From Amycolatopsis eburnea (GTDB lineage: Bacteria; Actinomycetota; Actinomycetes; Mycobacteriales; Pseudonocardiaceae): DNA of 64,000 nucleotides. The notes under the pieces are model-generated. The model searched no databases, was not told where the DNA came from, and was given only the letters and a program-made list of their open reading frames with translations. The DNA lies in assembly GCF_003937945.1 (NCBI RefSeq), contig NZ_RSEC01000039.1:1-64000 (forward strand), given 5' to 3'. Shown one piece after another: positions 6,604-17,986 of this stretch; position 1 is the stretch's first letter, and each line of letters begins with the position of its first letter. The translations under genes were made by a program, and so were the position numbers.

Positions 6604-8451
6604 CTACTTGATGTTCGCGTCGGCGACCACGAACAGCTCGGAGTGCGGCTTGGCGTTGCCGAAGTCCCCGTGCGGCCACGACTTGCGGTTGAAGTTGATG
6701 CCGACCTGGCCGGTGAACTCGTCCCGGAAGTTCGAGTCGACCGACACCTTCCCGTCCGGGCCCAGGTTCAGCAGGTTGACCTTGTGGTCACCGTCCAAAC
6801 CGGACCGGGCGACGAAGTAGTTCGACACCGCGAGGTGCTGCGGCGACGTGGTTTCGTGGTAGAAGCCGTCGCTGCCGAGCGCCCAGTTGTCGTAGGCGCC
6901 CCAGTGCGGGCCCGCGCCCGGCGTGCCGGGGTTGATCGGGGCCGCGCCGACGACGGTCGGCAGGTCGCCGCCCCCGCCCTGCTGCGCCTTCGCCTTGGTG
7001 TCGACCCGGCCCTGGATGTCCTCGATCCGGTCGCCGGCGTTGACCAGCTTCTGGATGTCGAGGACGTAGACGCCGCCGGTCGTGCCGGGGTCGTCGGCCG
7101 AGAGGGTGCCCTTCTGCCGCCCGACGATCGCGCGGTAGAGGTACTTGTCGTCCGGGCTCGTCTGGATCCAGCCACCGTTGGAGCTGGCGCCGTTCGAGTC
7201 GTTGTTGGCGTAGATCGACTTGTTCGCGGCGCCGTCGTCGAACACCTCGATCCAGTGCGGCTCGGCCGCGGTGATGTCCGGCGTGTAGAACACCGCGCCG
7301 CCCTGCATGGTCTGGGCGAACGCGCCCTTGTGGCCCGGCAGGTTGGTCACCGTGGTCTCCATGACCGCGCGGCTCTCGGCGTGCAGCGGGTCGGCCGGAT
7401 CGGCGCGCGGGCCGTCCTGCAGGTACGACACCGACTTCAGCTTCGGGTGGTTGCGGTCGGAGATGTCCCAGGTCCGCACGGTCGGCCGGCGCAGGTACGG
7501 CGACGGCTGCTTCACCGGGTCGAGGATGATGTTGCGCGGCTCGGCGTAGTCGGACGTGACCAGCGTGTTCAGGTCCTCGCGGGCCTGGATCCCGTGCGGG
7601 TTGGCGCAGGTCGGCTTGCCCAGCTGCGGCAGGTTGTCGCAGAGTTTCTGGTTGTCGCCCTGCGGGGTCGCCGCCGGTGACTCGGAAAGCACCTCGGCGT
7701 TCTGTCCGAAGTGGACGACCTCGCCGGGGCTGCCCGCGAAGCCGTTGCCGATCTGCGTGGAGCCGTCGGCGTAGGCGTGCGGGCCCGGGACGACCGGGCC
7801 GCCCATGTACGTCCCGTACGCGGTGCCGTCCTTGAGCACCCAGTAGGCGTCGGGGACGCTCCCGCCGAGCGTGTTGGTCGGCAGGCTGACGCCCTTGAGC
7901 TTCAGCTGCGGCAGCGCGCTGACGTCGAAGGCGTACGTCGCGGCGGCGAACAGCGCCCCGGCGTAGATGGTGTCGCCCTTGTGCCAGACGTACTGCATGT
8001 GGTGCGGCTCGTTCTCGACCAGCGGCCCGACGGTCGCGGTGTTGACGACCTTGCCGTAGGTCGGCGAACCCTGCGTTGCGTCGATCACGGCGAGGAAGTC
8101 CGGACCCGGCAAGGCGTTCTTGATCTTGTTGAGCCCGCCGCCGAGCGTGCCCGGCAGGTTCTTGACGTCCTTGACGAGCGTGTCGGCGATGTTCTCGTCA
8201 CCGGCCCAGACGAGCAGCCACTTCTTGGGCGTGCCGCTCTCCGACCGCGCGAGGTCCTTCGTCACCAGGTGGTTCTGCACCCAGTACTGCTTGCCGTCGG
8301 CCGCCGTCTTCGCGTCGGTGACGGTCTGGACGTCGGCGTAGGCGCCGGTCGACGAACCGGTGTACGTGACGGCGCCTGCCGCGAGGGCGAGAGCCGCGGC
8401 GCCGGTCACCACCTTTCGCCACCGGCCCGGGCGCAACGGGGTTGATCGCAT
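6604..8451 (-). CDS. Secreted SBP56 / methanethiol oxidase-like protein
   Basis: The 615-residue precursor begins with a signal peptide (basic RPGRWRKV, then an Ala/Leu core, cleavage near AYA-D at about residue 40). The mature protein has selenium-binding-protein-56 signatures: CANPHGIQAREDLNTLVTSD, EPRNIILDP, and VRTWDISDRNHPKLKSV. SBP56 proteins are β-propellers; characterised members are copper-dependent methanethiol oxidases. The N-terminal Cys motif typical of classical SBP56 is not seen, and only two cysteines are conspicuous in the middle, so that activity is uncertain. The start is ATG 8451 with GGGAG upstream. Palindromes at 8484-8515 lie in its promoter region. It heads a five-gene minus-strand run. 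Confidence 0.75.
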   Translation of the reverse strand: MRSTPLRPGRWRKVVTGAAALALAAGAVTYTGSSTGAYADVQTVTDAKTAADGKQYWVQNHLVTKDLARSESGTPKKWLLVWAGDENIADTLVKDVKNLPGTLGGGLNKIKNALPGPDFLAVIDATQGSPTYGKVVNTATVGPLVENEPHHMQYVWHKGDTIYAGALFAAATYAFDVSALPQLKLKGVSLPTNTLGGSVPDAYWVLKDGTAYGTYMGGPVVPGPHAYADGSTQIGNGFAGSPGEVVHFGQNAEVLSESPAATPQGDNQKLCDNLPQLGKPTCANPHGIQAREDLNTLVTSDYAEPRNIILDPVKQPSPYLRRPTVRTWDISDRNHPKLKSVSYLQDGPRADPADPLHAESRAVMETTVTNLPGHKGAFAQTMQGGAVFYTPDITAAEPHWIEVFDDGAANKSIYANNDSNGASSNGGWIQTSPDDKYLYRAIVGRQKGTLSADDPGTTGGVYVLDIQKLVNAGDRIEDIQGRVDTKAKAQQGGGGDLPTVVGAAPINPGTPGAGPHWGAYDNWALGSDGFYHETTSPQHLAVSNYFVARSGLDGDHKVNLLNLGPDGKVSVDSNFRDEFTGQVGINFNRKSWPHGDFGNAKPHSELFVVADANIK

Positions 8452-8483
8452 GGTTCTCCCAGTTCTTTGTTCACGGACGGAAA

Positions 8484-8515
8484 CCGTTGGGACACAACGG
8501 AAAGCTGACGTCAGC
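8484..8515. promoter_or_regulatory. Two palindromes upstream of the SBP56-like gene
   Basis: CCGTTG (8484-8489) and CAACGG (8495-8500) form an inverted repeat around a 5-base spacer. Four bases on is a perfect 12-base palindrome, GCTGACGTCAGC (8504-8515). They lie 33-64 bases upstream of the ATG at 8451, where an operator would be expected. The binding protein is unknown. Confidence 0.4.
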
Positions 8516-8659
8516 CGACCTGGACGGGATATTCGCGCCAAGCGGACGAAGCGTCCAGCCGTGATCAAAGAATGAGACTCGACCCAATCGGGTGAATCTC
8601 CCACGAGGTGGACCGAGTTGACGAGCACCTCTAGGCCGAATGGGTGAGCGGGACGTCTA

Positions 8660-8686
8660 GACCAACCGGTCGTGTCACGGTTGGTC
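8660..8686. promoter_or_regulatory. 9-base inverted repeat, possible operator
   Basis: GACCAACCG (8660-8668) and CGGTTGGTC (8678-8686) are perfect inverted arms around 9 bases. The repeat is in the gap between the zinc-ribbon gene and the SBP56-like gene, about 210 bases upstream of the latter. It could be an operator or part of a termination region. Confidence 0.35.
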
Positions 8687-8693
8687 ACAATGG

Positions 8694-8725
8694 CGCAGCC
8701 CCGGCGCCTGAACGCCGGGGCTGCG
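8694..8725 (-). terminator. Strong hairpin downstream of the zinc-ribbon gene
   Basis: Arms CGCAGCCCCGGCG (8694-8706) and CGCCGGGGCTGCG (8713-8725) pair perfectly over 13 bases around a 6-base loop. The hairpin lies 37 bases after the stop of the minus-strand gene 8762-9403. No clear U-run follows, as is common in actinobacteria. Confidence 0.6.
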
Positions 8726-8761
8726 AGTTATGGATTCGTTATGAAGTGCCGGGAACTCCGG

Positions 8762-9403
8762 TCAGAGTTTGGTGCCGCAATCCGAGCAGAACAGCGCGCC
8801 CGGCTTGTTGCCCTCGCTCCCGCAGCCGCCGCAGCGGACCTTCAGTGCCAGGGACGTGCCGCAGGACGAGCAGAACTTGCCGCCGTCGGCCTTGAGCCCG
8901 CAGCCGGGGCAGGTGACCTTCGCCCGGGTGTCGAGGTCGAGGTCGGCGGTCCAGTCCTTCTCGCGGGCCTTGTCCCAGATCTGGTCGCGCTGGGCCGACG
9001 CCTGGGCGCGCGAGATCTCCTCCGCGACGCTCGGCGAGCAGCGCAGGCACTGGCCGATCTCCTCGTTCCAGCACTGGTCGTGGCACATCCAGTCACCGCA
9101 GCCGCGGCACTGGCGGAAGCTCGGGGTGATCTCCTGGACGGCGGCGGCCAGCGCCCGGTCCTTGGCCGGCGAGTTCGTCGCGCGGTCGTAGCGCCACTGG
9201 TCGGCGGAGTTGCTGAGGTCCCGGAGGGTCCCGCCGAAGAACGAGCCGACGGCGCGAAGCACGCTTCGCCCGGTCTCGACGTTGTCGCGCTGGAACGCGG
9301 AGCGGAAGCCGTTCCCGCAGCGCTCGCAGCGGAACTCGAACTGGTACCCCTGCGTGTTGGAGAGGTCCGCGAAGTTGTCCGTGAAGGGCACAGAGTCAGC
9401 CAC
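8762..9403 (-). CDS. Multi-zinc-ribbon protein (213 aa)
   Basis: The product contains four Cys-pair zinc motifs. An N-terminal CERCGNGF is followed by a Cys-rich CRGCGDWMCHDQC...CLRC cluster (about 100-125). A C-terminal double zinc ribbon ends the protein: CPGCGLKADGGKFCSSCG, then CGGCGSEGNKPGALFCSDCG at the very end. Such double zinc ribbons usually mediate protein or nucleic-acid contacts; no enzymatic domain is visible between them. I chose GTG 9403 (VADSVPFTD) over an upstream in-frame ATG, although the ribosome site is weak. The gene is followed by a strong hairpin at 8694-8725. The function is not known. Confidence 0.7.
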   Translation of the reverse strand: MADSVPFTDNFADLSNTQGYQFEFRCERCGNGFRSAFQRDNVETGRSVLRAVGSFFGGTLRDLSNSADQWRYDRATNSPAKDRALAAAVQEITPSFRQCRGCGDWMCHDQCWNEEIGQCLRCSPSVAEEISRAQASAQRDQIWDKAREKDWTADLDLDTRAKVTCPGCGLKADGGKFCSSCGTSLALKVRCGGCGSEGNKPGALFCSDCGTKL

Positions 9404-9464
9404 GGCCCATCTTCGCCACCCGGCCGCGGCGCCGGGGACGAGAGATTTGCCGACAACGACGCGG

Positions 9465-10637
9465 CTACCGCCCGTCACGGGATGCCGGCAGGGCCAACGG
9501 AAGCAGCGCCAGCACGCCGCCGACGACCGCGACGAGCGCGTACCCGCCGCCGGCGAACAGCTGTCCCGACCCCAAACCGGCCAAAGCGGACGCGGACCAG
9601 ACCACCGCGTCGACGGTCCCCTGCACCCGGCTGCGCGTCGCGGGCGCGAGGTCGCGGCTCAGCTGCGCGCTGCCGCCGACGAACACCAGGTTCCAGCCGT
9701 ACCCGAGCAGGAACAACGCCACCGGCAAGCCGGACGCGTGCGCGGTCGGGGCGGCGAGCGCGGTCGCCGACGCGAGCGCGAGCACGCCGAGGCCCGCGTT
9801 GATCGTGACGCGCGGGCCCCAGCGGTCGGCGATCCGGCCGGACAGCGGCGCCAGCGCGAACATGCCGAACAGGTGCGCGCTCAGCACCCAGCCGACGACG
9901 CCGAGGCCGTGCCCGTGGTCCTGCAGCTGCAACGGCGTCATGGTCATGACCGCGACCATGGTGAGCTGCGCGGCGACCATCGCGACCAGCGGCCGCGCGA
10001 CGCCGGTCGCCCGCCCGGGAGCGCTCACCGGCGCTTCCCGCCGGACCGGGACGTGCCGCGGCAGGAACGCCGCCGCCAGCGCCGCGCCGGCCGTGGCGAG
10101 GACCGCGACGGCGACCGGTCCGGACAACGCCGGCCAGCCGAAGCTCCCCGCCGCCTCCGCCGCGGGGGCCATCAGCGCCGGCCCGGCGAGCGCGCCGATC
10201 GTCCCGGCCCAAACGACGTTCGAAAGCGCGCGGCCGCGGCGGTCCTCGGGGTAGAGGTCCGCGGCCAGGTAGCGCGACAGCTGCGCGCCGCCGTTGCCGA
10301 GCCCGACCAGCAGGATGCCGAGCAGCAGCGGCACGAGCGACGTCATCAGCGCGCCGGCGAACGCGACGAGCGCCCCCGCCGCGGCGACCGCGTACCCGGC
10401 GGTCAGCACGCGGCGCCGGCCGTGGCCCGGCAGCAGCAGGCCCGCGCCCAGCGCTCCGGCGGCCGTGCCGAGCACGTTCGCCACGCTCGGCAAGCCGCTC
10501 CAGCCTGGCCCGCTGCCCGCGGCGACGATCAGCGTCGCCGCCGTGCTCAGGCCGACCGTCGCGGTGTTGAGCAACGCGACACCGGCGAACAGCGCTCCCA
10601 CGGACCGAGCCCGGCCGGTCGTCGTCAAAGTCCCCAT
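9465..10637 (-). CDS. MFS transporter, probable exporter
   Basis: The 390-residue product has about 12 hydrophobic segments with MFS loop signatures: a basic loop GHGRRRVLTAGY between helices 2 and 3, and its repeat SGRIADRWGPRVTINAG in the second half. A middle basic loop (FLPRHVPVRRE) separates the two six-helix halves. ATG 10637 is preferred; an upstream TTG would add 18 polar residues. It is divergent from the Lrp/AsnC regulator gene (10724) across 86 bases, an arrangement typical of regulator-controlled amino-acid or drug exporters. The substrate cannot be read from sequence. Confidence 0.85.
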   Translation of the reverse strand: MGTLTTTGRARSVGALFAGVALLNTATVGLSTAATLIVAAGSGPGWSGLPSVANVLGTAAGALGAGLLLPGHGRRRVLTAGYAVAAAGALVAFAGALMTSLVPLLLGILLVGLGNGGAQLSRYLAADLYPEDRRGRALSNVVWAGTIGALAGPALMAPAAEAAGSFGWPALSGPVAVAVLATAGAALAAAFLPRHVPVRREAPVSAPGRATGVARPLVAMVAAQLTMVAVMTMTPLQLQDHGHGLGVVGWVLSAHLFGMFALAPLSGRIADRWGPRVTINAGLGVLALASATALAAPTAHASGLPVALFLLGYGWNLVFVGGSAQLSRDLAPATRSRVQGTVDAVVWSASALAGLGSGQLFAGGGYALVAVVGGVLALLPLALPASRDGR

Positions 10638-10723
10638 GACCAGCCACTTTAGGAACTTCGGTGGGCCGTTCGAAGGAGCCGTGAACGGCAAATGCGTGGC
10701 CCCGGCCGCGGTTCGGAAGGAAA

Positions 10724-11233
10724 ATGGGGCCCATGACCTTCCGTTCGGAAAAGCCGCTGGACGACGTCGACTGGCGGCTGCTGGACCTGCTGCAGGCCGA
10801 CGGGCGGCTGTCGTTCAAGGAACTGGGCCGCCGGATCAACCTGTCGGCGCCGGCGGTCGCCGAGCGGGTGCGGCGGCTGGAGGAGACCGGGGTGATCACC
10901 GGCTACCGCGCGCGGGTCGACGCGCGGCGCGCGGGCCAGCCGCTGCAGGCGTTCGTGGAGATGCGCTGCGCGCTGAGCAGCTGCCTGCTGAAGACGTCGA
11001 AGTCCGAGGACTACCCGGAGGTCGTGGAGATCCACCGCCTCTCCGGCGACTACTGCACGATGCTGAAGATCCGGGCGGCGTCGCTCGAGCACTTCGAGGG
11101 CCTGCTGGAGCGGCTGGGCAAGCACGGCGAGCTGCGGTCGTCGGTGGTGCTGTCGACGCAGTTCGAGGGACGGCCGGTGCAGCCGCCGTCCGATGATTTT
11201 CTTCGCGCGACGACGTCGGAAGGCTGGTCCTGA
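10724..11233 (+). CDS. Lrp/AsnC-family transcriptional regulator
   Basis: This 169-residue regulator has an N-terminal winged helix-turn-helix (about 15-65: VDWRLLDLLQADGRLSFKEL, then APAVAERVRRLEETGVI) and a C-terminal RAM ligand-sensing domain (about 75-150). Lrp/AsnC proteins sense amino acids as dimers or octamers and often control a divergently transcribed transporter, here the MFS gene at 9465-10637. The start ATG 10724 follows GGAAGGAAA closely; a second in-frame ATG at 10733 is an alternative. Operator sites probably lie in the 86-base gap, but I could not define one. Confidence 0.9.
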   Translation: MGPMTFRSEKPLDDVDWRLLDLLQADGRLSFKELGRRINLSAPAVAERVRRLEETGVITGYRARVDARRAGQPLQAFVEMRCALSSCLLKTSKSEDYPEVVEIHRLSGDYCTMLKIRAASLEHFEGLLERLGKHGELRSSVVLSTQFEGRPVQPPSDDFLRATTSEGWS

Positions 11234-11279
11234 CCGGTTGGCGGCTGATCGCCGGGTGCCGAGCTGGTAGACGAGTGGG

Positions 11280-12044
11280 ATGCCGATCTTCCGCGCACTG
11301 GTCGTGGCCCTGACCGCCTCGGCCGCTTTCGCCGTCCCCGCCCAGGCCGCCGCCCCGCCTTCCGGCTTCGTCGCGCTGTCCGACGTCGCGCCGTCGATCC
11401 TGCAGGACATCCGCTACGCCACCCGGCACAACTTCGTCGGGCAGCGGATCGACGGTTACCTCGAGCCGACCTGCATCCTGACCCGCCAAGCCGCCGCGGG
11501 GCTGCGGCAGGCGCAGGCCCAGGTGCTCCGGCAGGGCTACACGCTGAAGGTGTACGACTGCTACCGCCCGCAGCGCGCGGTCGACCACTTCGTCCGGTGG
11601 GCGAAGGACCTCGCCGACGAGAAGATGAAGGCCGAGTTCTACCCGAACGTCGAGAAGGACCGGCTGTTCGAAGAGGGGTACATCGCCGAGAAGTCCGGGC
11701 ACAGCCGCGGCAGCACCATGGACCTCACGCTGGTGAAGCTCCCGGCCCGCCACCAGCGGCCGTACCGTCCCGGCGAACCGCTGAAGCCGTGCTTCGCGGA
11801 GGACCGGTTCCCGGACAACATGGTCGACATGGGCACCGGGTACGACTGCTTCGACCCGCTGGCCCACACCGACAACCCGGCGATCACGGGCATCGCGCGC
11901 ACGAACCGCGACGTGCTGCGGAACGCCATGACGGCGGCGGGATTCCGGAACCTGCCCGAGGAGTGGTGGCACTACACGCTGAACGGCGAGCCGTTCCCGG
12001 ACACGTACTTCGACTTCCCGGTGTCCCACCGCGGCTTGCGCTGA
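11280..12044 (+). CDS. Secreted VanX-type D-alanyl-D-alanine dipeptidase
   Basis: The 254-residue precursor has a signal peptide (about 1-24, ending AQAA) and a complete M15D peptidase domain. The zinc-binding SGHSRGSTMDL (SxHxxGxxxD) is near 137-147, and EWWHY, with the catalytic Glu and the third zinc His, is near 227-231. An upstream Arg (CYRPQRA) matches the substrate-binding Arg. VanX-family enzymes cut D-Ala-D-Ala. Because this one is exported and not next to vanH or vanA genes, a role in cell-wall turnover or peptide recycling is more likely than glycopeptide resistance. A strong hairpin (12048-12082) follows. Confidence 0.9.
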   Translation: MPIFRALVVALTASAAFAVPAQAAAPPSGFVALSDVAPSILQDIRYATRHNFVGQRIDGYLEPTCILTRQAAAGLRQAQAQVLRQGYTLKVYDCYRPQRAVDHFVRWAKDLADEKMKAEFYPNVEKDRLFEEGYIAEKSGHSRGSTMDLTLVKLPARHQRPYRPGEPLKPCFAEDRFPDNMVDMGTGYDCFDPLAHTDNPAITGIARTNRDVLRNAMTAAGFRNLPEEWWHYTLNGEPFPDTYFDFPVSHRGLR

Positions 12045-12047
12045 CGA

Positions 12048-12082
12048 CGGCGGCCCCGGTCCACTGTGGACCGGGGCCGCCG
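12048..12082. terminator. Bidirectional intrinsic terminator
   Basis: Perfect 16-base arms (12048-12063 and 12067-12082) enclose a CTG loop. The hairpin sits between the convergent VanX-like and LAxTG-protein genes and can serve both. T-rich sequence (GGTTTCGTT) follows on the plus side. Its apex contains GTCCACTGTGGAC, a motif that recurs in the window. Confidence 0.85.
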
Positions 12083-12093
12083 GTTTCGTTCGG

Positions 12094-13824
12094 TCAGGCC
12101 GAACGACGCCGACGGGCGCCGAGCACCAGGCCACCGCCGAGCGCGAGAGCGATCAGTGCGAGCGCGCCGATCCCGAGCGCGTCGACGCCGGTGCTGGCGA
12201 GGCCACTGCCGCTTTCGCCACCCCCGGTCCCACCGGCGGCGGGGGTGGTCGAGGTCGGGGTGGTGGCGGTGCAGTCCGCGGGGTTGACCGGCACGGCCGG
12301 CGCCGGGGCGTCGCCCTGCTCCAGGTCGATGCCCACCCGGCTCGGGTGGTCCTCCGGCCCGAAGACCTGGATCGGTGCCGGGTTTTCGTACTTGACCTTC
12401 CAACCGGCCGGCGGCAGGAAGTACAGCCGGTAGTCGGGTCCGGGGACCACACCGTGGAACTCGAAGTGCCCCTTCGCGTCGGTCGTCTGCTCGCCGGCGA
12501 CCGGGCAGTGCTCGCCGGACACGAGCACGACCTTGACCCCGGCGATCACCTGCTTCAGCTCGCCGCGGTCGCCGTACACCCCGACGTCACCGACGACGGC
12601 GGCCTTCGCACCAGGAACCGCGGCCCGGTCGTCGGCCTTCGCGTGGTTTTCGATGTCGACCTCGCGGTAGCCGAAGTCGCAGGACGCCGTCACGAGACCG
12701 CGGTCGAACGCGCCCGCCGGCACCGTCTCGGACACGTCGAACGTCCGGGTCTGCCCGGGGGCGATCGTCACCCCGCGAGACCAGTGGAGATCGCCCCAGC
12801 CGCTGCCGCGGCCGGTCAGCTCGTAGTTCGCCCCGAACCGGGCGCAGGCGGCGACGATGCCGGTGAGCGGGAGCGAGCCGGAGTTGGCGAGCGTCACGGT
12901 GAGGTGCGCGACGTCGCCCACCTCGTAGGTGTCGTGTGTGAAGGCCATCGACGCCTTGAGCGCGCCGTTCAGCGGCGGTGCCCCGCGGACGAGCAGATCC
13001 TTCGTGGCGGGTCCGATGTGGACGGTCTGGTACGGGATCAGCCAGCCCTGGACCGGCAGGCCGCCGAGGTTGTAGTCCGCGGCCGGGAGCGCGACCGAGA
13101 ACTTGCCGTCGGCGTCGCTGACCACCTTGTACGTGTTCGCGCCGCTGCCGTAGGCGTAACTCAGGTTGAACTCCGCGCCGGCCAGCTGCTCGCCCGCGTC
13201 GAACACGCCGTTGCCGTTCTTGTCGCCGAACACCAGGCCCTGCGGGTGAACAACTGCTTTGGTCACCGGAACGCTGAAGCCGAACGACGGAGCGACATTG
13301 GCGCCGGTCTCGTCGAACACGGCTCCCGCCACGGTCGCCGAGGTCTGTTCGACGTCGTGGATCTTCCCGGTGAGCGCCAGCTCGAAGGTCTTTCCCGGGT
13401 CGAGGGCGATACCGGGCTGGCCCTTGAGCGGACCCCAGCTGTCGTACGGGACCTGCAGGTCGGTCGGCGCGCCGAAGGCGTTGAACACCCGGAGACCGAC
13501 CGCGCGTACCTCGCCGGTGTTCGTCAGCCGGAAGGTGAAGTGCACCTCTTCGTCGGTCGCGTAGGAGTCCTTGTCGAAGTCGACAGCCACCTCGACCTGC
13601 GCTGTCTGCGCGGGCTCTTCCTGCGGCCGAGCGGCCGGCTCGCTTTCCGGCGCGCTGGACGTCGGCTGCGCCGAACTGCTCGGCGCTGCTTCCGAAGTGG
13701 ACGGCGCGGTCGAGGCCGGCTCCTCCTGCGCCCCGGCCGGTACCGCGAACACGCCGGTCAGCGCCGACGCGGTGGCGAGCGTGGCGGCGTAGACCGCCGC
13801 TCTTCGCACGATGGATCTGTTCAC
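12094..13824 (-). CDS. LAxTG wall-anchored protein with CARDB/SdrD-B-like domains
   Basis: The 576-residue precursor has a signal peptide (cleavage near GAQ, about 32), a Ser/Thr/Pro/Glu-rich linker (about 33-75), and β-sandwich repeats. An SdrD B-type calcium-binding-like motif, FGDKNGNGVFDAGEQLAGAEF (about 200-220), lies between two CARDB-like regions (VDFDKDSYATDEEVHFTF and MAFTHDTYEVGDVAHLTVTL). A second carboxypeptidase-regulatory-like fold follows near 420-470. The C-terminus carries LASTG, a hydrophobic helix and ARRRRSA, a class E sortase signal. It should be covalently linked to peptidoglycan. No sortase gene is in the window. Ligand unknown; adhesin or wall-structure roles are possible. 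Confidence 0.8.
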   Translation of the reverse strand: MNRSIVRRAAVYAATLATASALTGVFAVPAGAQEEPASTAPSTSEAAPSSSAQPTSSAPESEPAARPQEEPAQTAQVEVAVDFDKDSYATDEEVHFTFRLTNTGEVRAVGLRVFNAFGAPTDLQVPYDSWGPLKGQPGIALDPGKTFELALTGKIHDVEQTSATVAGAVFDETGANVAPSFGFSVPVTKAVVHPQGLVFGDKNGNGVFDAGEQLAGAEFNLSYAYGSGANTYKVVSDADGKFSVALPAADYNLGGLPVQGWLIPYQTVHIGPATKDLLVRGAPPLNGALKASMAFTHDTYEVGDVAHLTVTLANSGSLPLTGIVAACARFGANYELTGRGSGWGDLHWSRGVTIAPGQTRTFDVSETVPAGAFDRGLVTASCDFGYREVDIENHAKADDRAAVPGAKAAVVGDVGVYGDRGELKQVIAGVKVVLVSGEHCPVAGEQTTDAKGHFEFHGVVPGPDYRLYFLPPAGWKVKYENPAPIQVFGPEDHPSRVGIDLEQGDAPAPAVPVNPADCTATTPTSTTPAAGGTGGGESGSGLASTGVDALGIGALALIALALGGGLVLGARRRRSA

Positions 13825-13933
13825 GAAGTGACACCCCTGATTACCCGTTGGATACGCGCAAAGCCCCCGAACCGCGTGAACCTGACCAACCTAGTCCCGT
13901 GACCGGCCATTTCGGATATCACTTCGGAAACGC

Positions 13934-13970
13934 CGAAAGGCCCCCGCCGGAAACCGGCGAGGGCCTTTCG
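13934..13970 (-). terminator. rpoC intrinsic terminator
   Basis: CGAAAGGCCC...CGCCGG (13934-13950) pairs with CCGGCG...GGGCCTTTCG (13954-13970) with one internal mismatch and an AAA loop. It lies 13 bases after the rpoC stop on the minus strand. Confidence 0.85.
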
Positions 13971-13982
13971 GGTGACTCAGCT

Positions 13983-17894
<3,912 letters not shown>

Positions 17895-17986
17895 GTCTAG
17901 ATCCCCTTGGGGTTGTTTCGGCTAGAGAGGGGGCGGGCGAGCGAGGGGGCCCTGCGGGAGGCCGGTCCCCCTCGCTCAGCTCGCGA

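Noticed and set aside
4954..7680. 908-codon plus-strand frame opposite the membrane-protein and SBP56-like genes
   Set aside because: Arg/Asp/Gly-rich shadow. The opposite strand has signal peptides, membrane helices and SBP56 motifs.
11280..12044. Glycopeptide-resistance vanHAX cluster
   Set aside because: No vanH or vanA homolog is adjacent and the VanX-like protein carries a signal peptide.
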